A program made the position numbers and the translations under genes. Below are positions 11,290 through 22,007 of a stretch of DNA of 64,000 bases, in pieces. The first letter of the stretch is position 1, and each line of letters opens with the position of its first letter. The stretch spans positions 62,001-126,000 of the forward strand of contig JARBJD010000190.1 of the NCBI GenBank assembly GCA_033064195.1, read 5' to 3'. The notes under the pieces are model-generated. The model ran no database searches. It was not told the DNA's origin and saw only the letters and a list, made by a program, of their open reading frames with translations. The DNA comes from Blattamonas nauphoetae. Taxonomy: Eukaryota; Preaxostyla; Oxymonadida.

Positions 11290-12900
11290 AAGGCGCTGTC
11301 CCCTAAACCTGCCCTGATCTGACTGTACACATGATCATCAGCATACATTTGATGGGAACGACTCAAGCTCAAGATTTTTTGGAGAATGCCGTGAGCAAAC
11401 TCGTTTACCCAAATATTTCACTCAATAAACTCGCATTTCCTTTTTTTCACGAAGTCTACCGTAAACTCATGACATGACACGTGATCTTCCTTATTTTGGT
11501 CACTTTCGACATACATTCCCCCTCAAGAAAATTCAGTGTGATTTATTAAGGATGAGCAACGGACGGACAAAAAGACGTTCAACTCGGACAACGGACAGCG
11601 GACAGGTCCAAGTGAAAAAGAAGTGCTTCATGTGGCCTAAATCAATGTGATTGACACTCAATTCGTTAATAAATAAGTGAATAGTGGTGATTAAATTCAG
11701 ATTTTGTCTTTCATCAAAATGATAAACGAGTACTAGAGAATTTGGACAAAAAGACCCATTAATTGCAGAAATGTCCGAGCTTGTCCGATCTTGGACATTC
11801 ACTCAATTGTTGAAAAATCGAATCATCTGAATTTCTTCACAATCCAATTGTGATCAGATCAAAATGGACAAAACTGTCCTGTCCTGGACATGTCCGGATC
11901 GTCCTCCCCATCTCAAGTTAATTTCGTCGTCCCATTTCTTTCAGGGTCACTTAAATCGGTTTTCACTTCGAAATTCCATTCTTCACATCATTTTCTAGCA
12001 ACCACTCATTCTGCGATACTTTTATAAACTCATTCCGGGAATTCAGTTCATTTCCGATTTGACACATTATTTCTCTTTCAATGATGTTACACGTCAGAAT
12101 TCAGTCAATGATAGTAGTATCTTATTTCAAACATGATCGAATCAATTTGCCTTCAAAATTCGCCGCTCTGTTGCACACTTTGTTGGTTTGTTGATGATCT
12201 TGACTGGTATCTCGTTCCTTTTGGTTCAAGATGTTTTCTTATAAAGAAATTTCTCATTTTGAATCCAGATACGATGCTTTCTCGCCCTTATCCAAATGAG
12301 ATGGTCGTTACACTCTCATTTGTCGCCCTAAATGAACGGATCGTTTTCTACCTCGAAATAGTCTGTATTACACTTTTCCGAATCAAAATGATTCATATTC
12401 ATATTATTGATCGCTTTTTCACATTTATTATTGTTGATCTTCCCTCCAGAAGGCAGATTGACCTGTCGATCCTGTGAAGACGGAATAGATGAGGCCAAAG
12501 GAGGACAAACCGAGCTGATTCGTAAACAATGAACTGGGAGTTGGGACGAAGAGACAAAACAGAGTGAGAGGAGAGGACGATCTTCATAATCGAGGGTCCG
12601 AGCTCGTGAACAATGGAGTTGGAGAAAAGAACGAAACGGAAACATCAAACGAAACCAATTTGAAAAGTATGCTTCTCCCTACTCTGACTTACAGATATTT
12701 CTTCATTTTTATGACAATAAGTGTCCTGACTATACAGAAATTTAAAGTGGAACAGTTAATCGATAAAACATGAGACAGACATCTCAGAAAGATGCAGAAC
12801 GTATGTAATCATTCGTAAAGTGAATGAGGTTTTTTCAGTCCATCCCTTCCTTCTCACAGCCACTCACATCTATTCATCTCCTCCTCCACCCTCATGAGAT
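11290..12900. other. Non-coding region with clustered GTCC/GGAC motifs
   Basis: No gene is supported. Two clusters of GGACA/TGTCC words lie at about 11550-11610 and 11775-11910. They are arranged as in the subterminal regions of hAT-type elements and may mark a roughly 360-bp degenerate element. I found no target duplication. Short open stretches at 12133-12477 and 12328-12648 look accidental. Confidence 0.35.
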
Positions 12901-12903
12901 CGA

Positions 12904-14512
12904 ATGACAGAATGGGAAAGGAAACAGGTGACTGAGAGAGAAGAGCGAGAGAAAGAGGAAGAGAAGCGGAGAGAAGATGAGAGAAAGCAGATTGAAGAAA
13001 GGGTGATGAAGGAATTGGAGGAAGAACGAAGAAAGGAAGATGAGGAAAAGCGAGGCGAGAAGAAGATAGGAAGAGGAGAGAAGAAGAGGAAAGAATTGAA
13101 CGAGAAGCGAAGCGAAGATGGGAAGATGAAGAAAGACGAAGCAAAGAAGATGCGAAACGATGGGAAGAGGAAGAGCGAAAGAAAATTGAAGAAAGAGTGC
13201 GGAAAGAACTCACTGAAGAGAAGCAATGAGAAGAGGAGAGAAAGGAGGAACTTCGAAAGGAAGAAGAACGGAAGATGAAGGAAGAAGCAAAAGGAAGGAA
13301 GAAGAAGCGAGAAGGAAGGAGGAAGAAGAGAAAAAGCGAATTCAGGAACGAGTGAGGCGTGAAATCGCAGAAGAGAAGAAAGGAAGAGGAGAGGCGAAGG
13401 GAGGAAGAGAAGAAAGCGAATATTCCCCAAAGAAGTCAGAATGGGAAAGGAAGCAAGAAGCTGAACGAGAAGCAGCGGGAGAGAAACAACGAAAGATCAG
13501 AGAGGATTTGGAGCGAGAGAGACAACGAGCAGCTCAGAAAGACTCAGCGACGATCGAGACAGGATCGAGTGTGTCAAGTGCGTTTGCTCGCTGGGGCATT
13601 GGGAAGATGATCGACACTGGAGTTGGATCTCGTCCAGTCGGTCCCCAACTGACATCATCGTCATCTCGAGGCAACTTCTCTCAGAAACGAGAAGAAGACG
13701 AACGAAAGAAAAAGGAAGAAGAAGAACAAAGAAAGAAGGAAGAAGCAAAACGTCAAAAAGAGGAAGCAGACCGGAGACAAAAGAGATCGATGAGGAGCGC
13801 ATGCGAGCCGACATGCTCAATCGGGAAAGAGAGGCTGAAGAGGAAAGAAGAATCCCACAGGAGAAGGACGATCAAGACCGCGAAGAGAAGGAGCGTTTGA
13901 GACGGAAAGAGGATGAGAATCGGCGAGAACAGGAAAGACGGGAGGAGAGAGAGCGGAATGAGAGGATGGAAGAGGAAAGGAGGAAAGAGGAGAAGAGGAG
14001 GGAAGATGAGGAGAGAGAGAAAAGGAGAGAATCAAACGAGAAGTTCAGGAGACGCTTCGGAAGGAGAAGGAAGCGGAAGAACGAAGGAAGAAAGAGGAAC
14101 AACAAAAGGAGGAGGAGAGAGAAAGGGAGGCCGAACGAAACGTCAAGCTGAAAGTCAGAAAAAGTCAGAGTGGGAGAGGAAGCAAAATGCTGAGAGAGAA
14201 GCAGCGGAAGAGAAGCAGCGAAAGATCAGAGAGGATTTGGAGCGAGAGAGGCAACGAGCAGCTCAGAAAGACTCAGCGACGATCGAGACCGGATCGAGTG
14301 TGTCCAGTGCATTTGCTCGCTGGGGCATTGGGAAGATGATCGACACGTCCAGTTCTCCAGCTCGCCCAGTTGGCCCGTCAACTTCAACTGGTGCGAGTTC
14401 ACGCGGCAGCTTCTCTCAGAAACGAGAAGAAGACGAACGAAAGAAGAAAGAGGAAGAGGAACAACGAAGGAAGGAGGAAGAAGGAAAGCGGCACTTCGAC
14501 AATGTGAACTAA
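12904..14512 (+). pseudogene. Broken E/K/R-rich coiled-coil gene with an internal duplication
   Basis: Almost every codon is Glu, Lys, Arg or Gln, giving a charged coiled coil. The coding frame has to switch near 13270 and 13790 and again before 13913, with a stop at 13898-13900, so no single protein covers it. A block of about 330 bp occurs twice (13431-13755 and 14160-14490). Each copy contains SEWERKQ, REDLERERQRAAQKDSATIE, GSSVSSAFARWGIGKMIDT and FSQKREEDERKKKEEEEQ. The Ser/Gly segment with FARWGIGKMID is the only non-repetitive motif. It is most simply a decayed gene or a fragment of a larger coiled-coil kinase-associated protein; splicing might rescue some frame changes. Confidence 0.5.
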
Positions 14513-15513
14513 ACCTCCTGGGAAACACCCACACCCTCACAAGATGATACTGAACCATCCCGAGACTCCACTGACCCCTTTCCATTTTCATCGATGAATG
14601 TCGGACCAGCCAGCGGGCGTGTGTGGCAGATCTGACAAGAATGACAAGACAGGAAGCAGCGAAAATGAAGAGGAGAGAAGAGGAGATGAATCGGAGAATG
14701 AGGAACAACGAAGTTGATACGAGACGAAGGGAGAGAAACGAAATGATGAGAGGAGACACTCCGAAAGGAACTTCCTCACAATCAGTCCATCAAAAACCAC
14801 ATAAAGGCCATACCGACTCGATCATTCGTTCTCGTCCTTCCCTTCCACACCTATTTCTATCCATCCTCTTTCTCTTCTCCATCCAACTCTTTCTCTTCAT
14901 CTTCTCTGTTCTCCATCACATCTCTCTTCATCTTTTCCTCCTCTCCTATTTCTTAAAAATGATTCAATTCTCCAAGTTAGTCAATAAATTTCAGAAAAAG
15001 TTGATCAAACCCTTTTTGAAAAGTTACGAGCAATGACATCCTAATTAGGCGCTGTCCGAGGACGGACAGCGCCTCACCTTGTCCGGACAATTGCTCCTCC
15101 CTAGATTTATAGACAAAATGATTTTTGGTGACGCACCATAGTACTTTTCAAGTTTTCAATCAGAAATGCCCAATTGACAACATTTCTCGCCTCTCCCAAC
15201 CAACGCCGATCTCAGAAGAGATGATCGAACAGCGATGGTGACTGTCATCATACTCTTCATCATCTCAATCTGTTTCCTTCCTTGCTCATCTCAACCTTAC
15301 TCGCTGTTCGATTGTTTTCTTCCTCTTTCTTCCAACTTGCTCCTTGTTTGGCTTTTCATTGATCTTCTTGAAAATTGTTTCGAAAATCGTTGTATATTCA
15401 GTGCAGATGAAATTTCGTGAGATGTCGTGGTCCGATGTAAGAGTTCGAATGACGCTCCCTTAATCTTGTTTAAATCTTTTGTCGAAACTCCCTTGACTGC
15501 TTTCATCTTGTGA
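14513..15513. other. Spacer with a 12-bp hairpin and hAT-like end sequence
   Basis: No gene is recognised. After purine-rich remains of the coiled-coil gene the sequence becomes T-rich. At 15047-15074 there is a perfect inverted repeat, and about 35 bp on the sequence TTGTCCGGACAATTGCTCC looks like the end of a DNA transposon. No matching opposite end or target duplication was found. Confidence 0.35.
15047..15074. repeat. Perfect 12-bp inverted repeat with 4-nt loop
   Basis: AGGCGCTGTCCG, loop AGGA, then CGGACAGCGCCT. The word GGCGCTGTCC also occurs at 11292-11301, in inverted orientation relative to the right arm. This could be a transposon-associated palindrome or a transcript hairpin. Confidence 0.6.
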
Positions 15514-17548
15514 GGATCATTAAATTGTGATGACACATCCACGGGTTTATGTAGAACACACACAAGGAGTTTTGTCAACGGACTTAGCTCAATTCAATCC
15601 ACTTTTCAACGAGGGTATTCTGCGCCTTTATCGTCACTTCTTGTCTATTCAGCGAACATTGAAGATCGATTGGAAGAGTTTTTTGAGATTTTGTCACATG
15701 GAACCGACTCAGAAAAGACCAATTCATTGACGATACTCCGGACGTCACTGAAATGTCTGAACCACGTTCCTTCTTCAATTTTTTCAGATCCATCTATTCT
15801 GATCAAATTAATTGATTTGGGTATTTTGAACGTGTGTGGAAACCTCATTCGTGAGAGTGAGGCTGAAGATGTCTTCGTCTGTTTTTTCTCTCAGTTATCT
15901 TCGCAGAATGCTGCAATTTCGTTCCTGAAGACTCTCTGTGGTGTGAATTAGATGATTCTGATATTTGTGTTGCAGTTGAGCTTTGTCCTCGCCTTCAATC
16001 ATCTCTCCGCTCATCCACCCTCTTCGATGGTCTTCTCTCTCAATCGCTGCCTTCCAATACATCTCTTGAACGATGTCTGAAAGTCTTCTTTTCCTTTCTT
16101 CTGAGTTTGAACAGGTCTGGGATGTGTGGTATTCGCTCTCAGAACACGCGAAAGAACCGACAAGTGACTTCCTTTTTATGAATCTGCCGAGCCACTTTAT
16201 GCGAACGATTGTTCCTTTTGTCCAGTCGAACGGTTCAATGAGGATTATTCGTGGCTCTTTGCATCTTTGTCGATCGTTTGAGAATCTCGAGCCACTCGTT
16301 CAAAAGATTGTGAAAGTTGCTGGAAACAGGCAGTGCAACTATTCCAGAACTCCGAATCAATTTCGCGCGATTACGTTGTTCTTATGCACCATTTTGGGAG
16401 CGCAGTCGCTCGAAACAAAAATTGCTGTTCTTTCTTCCATCTATCGGAATTTACACCCAATTCGAAACGCATCGTTGGGATGGCTTGATGTCGATGCGAT
16501 CCCGTTCACAGTGTCGTCAGATGGCACAGTGCAGAACAAGACATTCTTCGAACAGTGCTCGATTCTCCTCACCGAATCCATGCAGGCGATTGAATCCCTC
16601 CTCGCTGACACGAACGATATGAACGTGGGGACACTCTCTGCCCATTGCAGCATTGTTTCGAAAGCATTCTCGTGTCTGGCGCTCTTTGGAGACAAGTGCT
16701 TCTCAGCCACACACATTCTTGAAACAAAGTGTGTTCTACAACAAGTCGCGGCATGGGCTGGTTCGCTCATCAAACTCCCGCCGTCCCCAACTCGAAACGA
16801 AGCTGTTATCTCGACCATTCAGATTCTGGTTGACGTCCGCTCGCCTTCGCACTCGGTGCTCCTGACCTCGTTCCCCATGGTATTTCCAGACTCTGACAGA
16901 CCACTTGCTGACTTCTTCGCGTTCATTGAGCCACTAATCAACATGAACAGCAGCCGAGCGAGGACAATTGTTGCTCGGTTCTTGGAGTCGTTTTCACGAA
17001 ACAACAGAACCTCCACAAAAGGCCAGTCGCCCCTCTTCCCATTTTTCAACAAGTTTGTTGAAACTGGAGAGTTCCTCAAGGTTTCTTTTGATGAACAAGA
17101 CTTCCACGGATTGATCGTGTCATTTCTGGACGATCAGCTGTCCGCGAAAAGGGGTGTCAACCTCAGCCACATTGACACTCCCTCCCTTCGACATTATCTC
17201 CGCTGCCTCATTCATTCTCACGGTCGGGTCCAATCGAACTTGAACAGGAAAGTGGTTTCGTTCGTCCAAACAATTCCGTCATGTGTGAAACAGAGTGCCG
17301 AAACGCTTCCATTTTGGAAGGATGTCGGCGGAACTGCAGCCATTCCTCGCATTCTGGTTCAGGAAGAGGATTTCAAAACCAGATTCACTCTGCTCGCAGA
17401 CATCAGCGAAATGCTGGATTTTGGGTGTGATGGTCAGTTGACGATTGGGGATCGGAAGTTGATCCAACGAGAGATGGAGGAGGAAGGATTGGCTGATGTT
17501 AAAGAACTTGCCAATCGATCTCTGTCAAGAGACTGGTATTACTGGTGA
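15514..17548 (+). CDS. Armadillo-like helical repeat protein, 5' end uncertain
   Basis: A long helical protein without catalytic motifs. The upstream frame opens after a TGA at 15511 and encodes FVNGLSSIQSTFQRGYSAPL and IEDRLEEFFEILSHG, ending around 15950. The next stretch (DDSDICVAVELCPRLQSSL) is in another frame, so either an indel or a short intron (15941-15975) lies there. A second change at 16083-16114 fits a 32-bp intron (GTCTTC...AACAG) joining LERCLK to VWDVWYSLSEH. From 16115 to TGA 17548 the frame is continuous and includes SNGSMRIIRGSLHLCRSFENL and LPFWKDVGGTAAIPRILVQ. No in-frame ATG begins the first stretch, so a first exon is missing. The neighbour at 17652 belongs to a related helical family. 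Confidence 0.6.
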
Positions 17549-17651
17549 ATCATTTGATAGAATTGCACATCATGCTATTATTTTTCAACTTTTTGTTTCC
17601 AGAACTTCATTGGAAGGAGAACTGTTGGAGAGAAATGGTTTTCGAAAACAA

Positions 17652-18752
17652 ATGGGCAAGATCGAACTATCATCAATGATACAAGAAGAAACAATTCATC
17701 AATTGGTTACACAGAATAGTTCTCCCTCCTCCACCTCCAATATCGATGTGATATTTGTCCCAGACCGTGATCCTTTCTTGAATTTCGATCACACTTCAGA
17801 ATTGTCACTTGATGATAAATCAAAGATTTACCGTTCGCTTGTGGCCCTTGTCAAAGAGGGATACCACTTTGACAATGCCCTTGAAGACAAAACAGTCCAT
17901 TTTTTGAAGAATCTCGCCCCGAGCTGGTACAACCGACAATTTACAGCGACACTCGTGACTGGCCTCGTTCCCTCTTCATCCGACTCGCCTTCTGACTTTG
18001 TGGAGAGCGTCCTCACTCTGTTGACATCTCCCCACTCGACAGTGGTTGCTGCAGCGTTGTCGTTCCTGAACACAATCGTCAATTTCTCCGTGCCAGCTGT
18101 CAAACTACTTTTTGTGAAGTCAGATCTCATAACCAGTGTGTTGACGATAGTTCAACCTCACACACTGCCCATCGCAGGAAACGAGGAGATACTCGACAAG
18201 CTCATCGCAATCGTCTCCAGCCTCGCTTACCTCATCGATCCATCATTTCTCAGGAAACTTCGCATCACTGCGGCTGTTGAAAAATCCTCCCATCGCGAAG
18301 TCATCTTTCGGAAGGTCGTGGTTCCGTCCTATCAATATGTAACATTTCTGATCTCAAATCGGCACGTCCTCAATCGGCATTTATTTGGCTCCTTCATGGA
18401 TGAGTTGAACACATTCCTTCAAATTAGCCCGTTTCATCGTCCGATGTTGGAGTTTGTTCTCGCATCTCCGATTGTGCTCGTATTCTCCAGCTGCCTCTCA
18501 TCTCTCGGAAACCGTGATTTCCTTCACTCTTTACTTCGCAACATCGAATATTCCATCAGACAATGGAAGCCAGAAGACGGCGAAGTGGTCCATTCTCGGA
18601 AACGGATGATGCAAGCTCTGTTTTCGGAAGGCTTCGAAGACACACTCGAACAGATGCTGCTGCACGGGGAAGACGGCACTTTTCGGAACTATGTTGTGAC
18701 AGATTGTCGCTCAATCTTCCAATTGATGGGAAAGAATGTGACGAGGATGTGA
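17652..18752 (+). CDS. Armadillo-like helical repeat protein
   Basis: From ATG 17652 (MGKIELSSMIQEETIH) the protein has 366 aa. Landmarks are DRDPFLNFDHTSELS, YRSLVALVKEGYHFDNALEDK, TGLVPSSSDSPSDFVESVL, SPHSTVVAAALSFLN, FRKVVVPSYQYVTFLISNRH, RPMLEFVLASPIVLVFSSCL and SEGFEDTLEQML. The same order of landmarks recurs in the proteins at 37976-39055 and 49993-51930, so this is a dispersed family. The helices suggest an alpha-solenoid scaffold; no enzyme motif is present and the function is unknown. The frame is open further upstream to 17496, but that part overlaps the preceding gene and looks non-coding. It starts 104 bp after the upstream stop on the same strand. Confidence 0.75.
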   Translation: MGKIELSSMIQEETIHQLVTQNSSPSSTSNIDVIFVPDRDPFLNFDHTSELSLDDKSKIYRSLVALVKEGYHFDNALEDKTVHFLKNLAPSWYNRQFTATLVTGLVPSSSDSPSDFVESVLTLLTSPHSTVVAAALSFLNTIVNFSVPAVKLLFVKSDLITSVLTIVQPHTLPIAGNEEILDKLIAIVSSLAYLIDPSFLRKLRITAAVEKSSHREVIFRKVVVPSYQYVTFLISNRHVLNRHLFGSFMDELNTFLQISPFHRPMLEFVLASPIVLVFSSCLSSLGNRDFLHSLLRNIEYSIRQWKPEDGEVVHSRKRMMQALFSEGFEDTLEQMLLHGEDGTFRNYVVTDCRSIFQLMGKNVTRM

Positions 18753-19046
18753 CCGATTGCATCTCAAACCACACGTCGAAGCCACCTCATTCGAATGACT
18801 CCCTCTCATTTCTGCGGACTCTCCTCAACTGTTTGGGATGCTCTGATTGCTGGTGCTGACGAACATATTCAGCAATGGCCTCCAATCGCCCAGAAATGAT
18901 TTGGTCATTTGAGTTGGTCGTTCTCAACGCAGCTAACTTTGACTGTCACATTGTAAACACTTCTCTCTTCTAATCATTCCTGACGTCCCTGAAAAAAGAG
19001 TGCATGGTGAAGTGAAATAGAATCAGATGACAAGGGAGACTAATTT
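18753..19046. other. Intergenic, with a remnant of a SPRY-gene 3' flank
   Basis: No gene is seen. The last 50 bp (18998-19046) match the 3' flank of the kinase/SPRY gene at about 7586-7640. They continue on the far side of the mobile block at 30637, so they belong to the SPRY gene at 30697-31926. Confidence 0.5.
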
Positions 19047-19063
19047 CTTCTCAAAAACCAGCG

Positions 19064-19118
19064 CTCCACTTCATTTGAGATAAGGACGTGACCGGTGAAA
19101 TGTTTTTAGTAATGGGTA
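19064..19118. repeat. Right inverted terminal repeat of outer DIRS-like element
   Basis: 55 bp, the exact reverse complement of 30545-30599. The outer tip (19047-19063) is repeated, complementary, in the internal region at 19449. Confidence 0.85.
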
Positions 19119-19284
19119 GGCCTGCAAATGACGTGAATGAAGTGATTGAAGTGATTGCCTACATAGTCCCACTCGTGACACGAAGGCACAACGAGTGGTT
19201 CTGGGTTTATCAACCTTGAAGGGAGCAAGGGAGGAAGAAACTCGTTTTGAGAAGAAACCCCCCGGGACGCAGGACTTGGCAACT

Positions 19285-19425
19285 ACTTGACAATTGGGAT
19301 ATGTCAACTACTCGACGAACGGGACATGCAACTCCTTGACAAATGGGACATGATAACTACTCGACGAACGGGGCATGGCAACTACTCGACGGACTGGACA
19401 TGGCAACTCCTCGACATGATGGGCG
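19285..19425. repeat. Minisatellite of about 24-bp units
   Basis: About six degenerate copies of a unit like CAACTACTCGACGAACGGGACATGG lie between the right inverted repeat and the internal complementary region of the outer element. The copies differ at several positions. No coding sense is evident. Confidence 0.7.
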
Positions 19426-19448
19426 ACGGCGTGGCAGATGAAGTGATG

Positions 19449-19526
19449 AAGTGGAGCGCTGGTTTTTGAGAAGGGCTTCCAGTCCCTTCAGCCCATCACA
19501 AAACCAGGGCTCCACTTCATTTGAGA
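19449..19526. repeat. Internal complementary region of outer DIRS-like element
   Basis: The first part (GAAGTGGAGCGCTGGTTT...) is the reverse complement of the right terminus at about 19047-19072. The second part (GGGCTTCCAGTCCCTTCAGC...) is the reverse complement of the left terminus at about 30583-30636. They abut at the GAAGGG junction near 19470. Confidence 0.85.
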
Positions 19527-19596
19527 TTTTAATGGATCTGAAAAAGCGAGAATGCGAAAAGAACATGCCGTGAGGTATGCCGAAGGAGTATTACAG

Positions 19597-19782
19597 TCAA
19601 AACAAAGGCCGTGATCCAGCGTTTAGCTGCTGCCACCAGGCGGAGGCCAAGTTCTGAGCGGTGTGCCCAATCTGAATGGGCACTGAGTAGTGGAGTTGCA
19701 TGGCGTGTGAAGTGAGGTCCCAGCCTACAAACGTTCGAGTGGCTGATTTCCTGAATCTCCGCTGTGATATGAGATGGTTTGC
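19597..19782 (-). pseudogene. C-terminus of a decayed tyrosine recombinase
   Basis: The minus strand encodes FRKSATRTFVGWDLTSHAMQ and then QNLASAWWQQLNAGSRPLF before TGA at 19597-19599. This lines up with the C-terminus of the inner element's recombinase (LRKHVARS, HVGWATSSRIADEYY, HAEAWWQPLIVGSR). The HVGW-type box is recognisable but the catalytic Tyr region is altered (QLHYSVP in place of DEYYARE). Upstream no continuous recombinase frame is left. Confidence 0.6.
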
Positions 19783-20440
19783 TCGAGCGGGCTTGATGGA
19801 GCAAGGGTTGAAGTGAGGAGGGAGTGCAAGTTGGAGCAGAGCGCCAGAGGAGAGATTTGTGATGTGGAATGAGCGGGGACGCCTTGTCGTGAAATGATTT
19901 GGTATGCATCAAGGGAGGTTTGATAGCGTGGCGAAGGCTGTCGGGCCGAGGGAAGACCCCTCGAATTATTTGAATTCCTCCCAATTCATGGAGAACTGAG
20001 CTTCCCGACGAAGACAAGAGCAGGCAAGGGTGAGAGTCGCGGTTTATTGTTGGCGGTCTAGCGTTGTGAAGTGGTTGTGAGATGAATTCGTAGCCTAGAC
20101 AAGGAGAAGATTGGTATTGCAGATGAACGAAGTTTTCCTCTGAGTTGATTTGAGAGGATTCTGTTTGTTGAGGAAGGTGTTTGAAATCGTTCATAACGGA
20201 ATCTGTGCGAGTCAATGATAAATGAAATGGAATCAGTGATTGAGAACAATGCGAAGTGTTTCCGTGTTCTCATTAATGAACCCTTTGCCTTGTCACGGTT
20301 TCGTGAACGTTCACATCTCCTGAGACGAGGTCTGCTGTCGATGTGAGGTGATTGATGAATGTGAGGCCATGTTCGCTCTCCTCCCAGTAAACTTGTTTTT
20401 GCTCTCCCCTCCAGGTGAGATGTTTTGATCGTGATGAGGT

Positions 20441-21602
20441 CTAGTTCCAACTCTTCCATGTCTTTTGGGTGCCTGTGTCGACCTCGAAAGAAAGATCACA
20501 GACGAGAGCTGGCTCTGTTGTAACCGCGACTGTCAAAGTATCCTCAGCAAGCATATCTTCAACTCTCTCTCCCCTAACCTTGAATCCTGTTTGGTTGTAC
20601 TTCTGTCCATCTTTCTGAAGAAGACCTTCGACGAGCGAGAGTGAGGCAGATAACGAGCCCGGCTTTGTCGACGAATTAGCAATCCGTCTTTCTTGAAGTG
20701 TCCGATGAGTCTGCTGTGTTTTCAAGGAGGAGCGTGTGGTCGTCAGGGAAAAGGACACCACCAGACGTAATGAGGGCGACCGCAGATTCGTTGGATTTGT
20801 ACGAAATGGCGACTTCTGATAAATTGCTCGATTTTCTGGTATTGGATATAACGCCTGATATCAGAGGGATGAACGCCGGATCTGCATACAGATCGAATAT
20901 GTGAACATTGTCTTCCGTTCCGAACGAGGGGAGAGATGATGTTTGCAGAGAAACAGTTTGAACGGATGAGACTTGCGTGCCGAGGTTGACAGTGGTGAAA
21001 GAGAGTGTGTAAGAAAGCGATGATGATGATTCATTGGTGAGAGAATCAGTTTTGAATACTAGTTTGAAGTGGGTGAGAATCCCGAGGAGATCAATGGGAT
21101 AGTCGTTTCTTCCTTCACTTCAGTGAACGAGACTGTCCAATTCTGCTCAGGCGAGCTGGAGTTATATGATCAGCTATATCTCCCTTGAACACCTGCTCAG
21201 GTGTGTTGTATGCAAAGTATTTACCTCCCACACTGAGAGTTCATTTCGTGATGGAGAAGGACGGCATAAATCTCCATGCAGTTCTCGACATTGTCTGATG
21301 AGATAGTCACTCGGTGATGGTTTGAGGATTCCAGTTGTATTGTACTTGACTGACGCCGATGTTGTCAATGCCTCTTTCTCATTGTCGGATGTCACACAAG
21401 CCAAATGTTGCTGTGTTGGTGCTGTGGACGTGCCATCCCTTAACGAGGAGTTTTCAAGGGGAAGGAGCTTTGATTCTTTAACAGTTTCATCCATGGTTGT
21501 GCATTTGGTGAGCTCTGTGCCTTCCGTATCTGTCGTGAGCAAGGATGTAGAGATTGTGAGTATCTGAAGTGTTGGAACTCAAGGAATCAGATTAGTGATG
21601 CT
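20441..21602 (-). pseudogene. Surface-protein-like gene fragment inside the outer DIRS-like element
   Basis: Minus-strand frames encode Ser/Thr-rich beta-structure like that of the receptor at 2.2-6.9 kb, for example SSSSLSYTLSFTTVNLGTQV, VISNTRKSSNLSEVAISYKS, LITSGGVLFPDDHTLLLENT and TTMDETVKESKLLPLENSSL. The frame changes several times. Its upstream continuation lies on the other side of the inner DIRS at 26269-27102. I read this as a decayed host gene fragment carried by, or trapped in, the element. Confidence 0.45.
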
Positions 21603-21617
21603 TCTTCCACAAACCGA

Positions 21618-21667
21618 AGCTCCCACTTCGTTGAGATAAGGTCCGTGAAGTGTGGGTTCCAGGTCCC
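21618..21667. repeat. Right inverted terminal repeat of inner DIRS
   Basis: 50 bp, the exact reverse complement of 26182-26231. Both contain CGTTGAGATAAGGTCCGTG or its complement. Confidence 0.9.
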
Positions 21668-21839
21668 AAAGGAAACAAATGGGATCAACAATAATTATTT
21701 CATTTCGGATTCTACGGTAGTGTAGCACTTCTTTTTCTTCAATCAGGGCTAACCAATGATTGAAGAAACTGCCGCTTGCGCGACGGAAATGGGAGCAATT
21801 AGGGGCACGCACAGTCTTGGTGGAAGGTTTGGAAACTCG

Positions 21840-21914
21840 TGGGAGCTTCGGTTTGTGGAAGAGGAGCTCTCTTGCCAGCCGCTCCTCACAAACCTTAGCT
21901 CCCACTTCGTTGAG
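21840..21914. repeat. Internal complementary region of inner DIRS
   Basis: GGGAGCTTCGGTTTGTGGAA is complementary to the right tip at about 21603-21624. GAGCTCTCTTGCCAGCCGCT onward is complementary to the left tip at about 26214-26268. This arrangement can template joining of the two ends in the circular intermediate. Confidence 0.9.
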
Positions 21915-22007
21915 AGTTGAAAAGAGCCATTCCTATTATCGAAGAAACAAAGAGAAAACAGAATGAATGATGAAATGTGAAGATTACATATCTATAGATT
22001 GAATCGG

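Noticed and set aside
9175-12900. A right terminal repeat (AGAATCGCCC) for the HGK transposon
   Set aside because: No match was found. Similar words at 12284 and 12322 (TCGCCCTT, TCGCCCTA) do not extend to the neighbouring bases.
12854-13430. Minus-strand Leu/Phe/Ser-rich frames over the coiled-coil pseudogene
   Set aside because: Shadow frames of the purine-rich coding strand.
15047-15074. Rho-independent terminator
   Set aside because: No U-tract follows the hairpin and the organism is eukaryotic.
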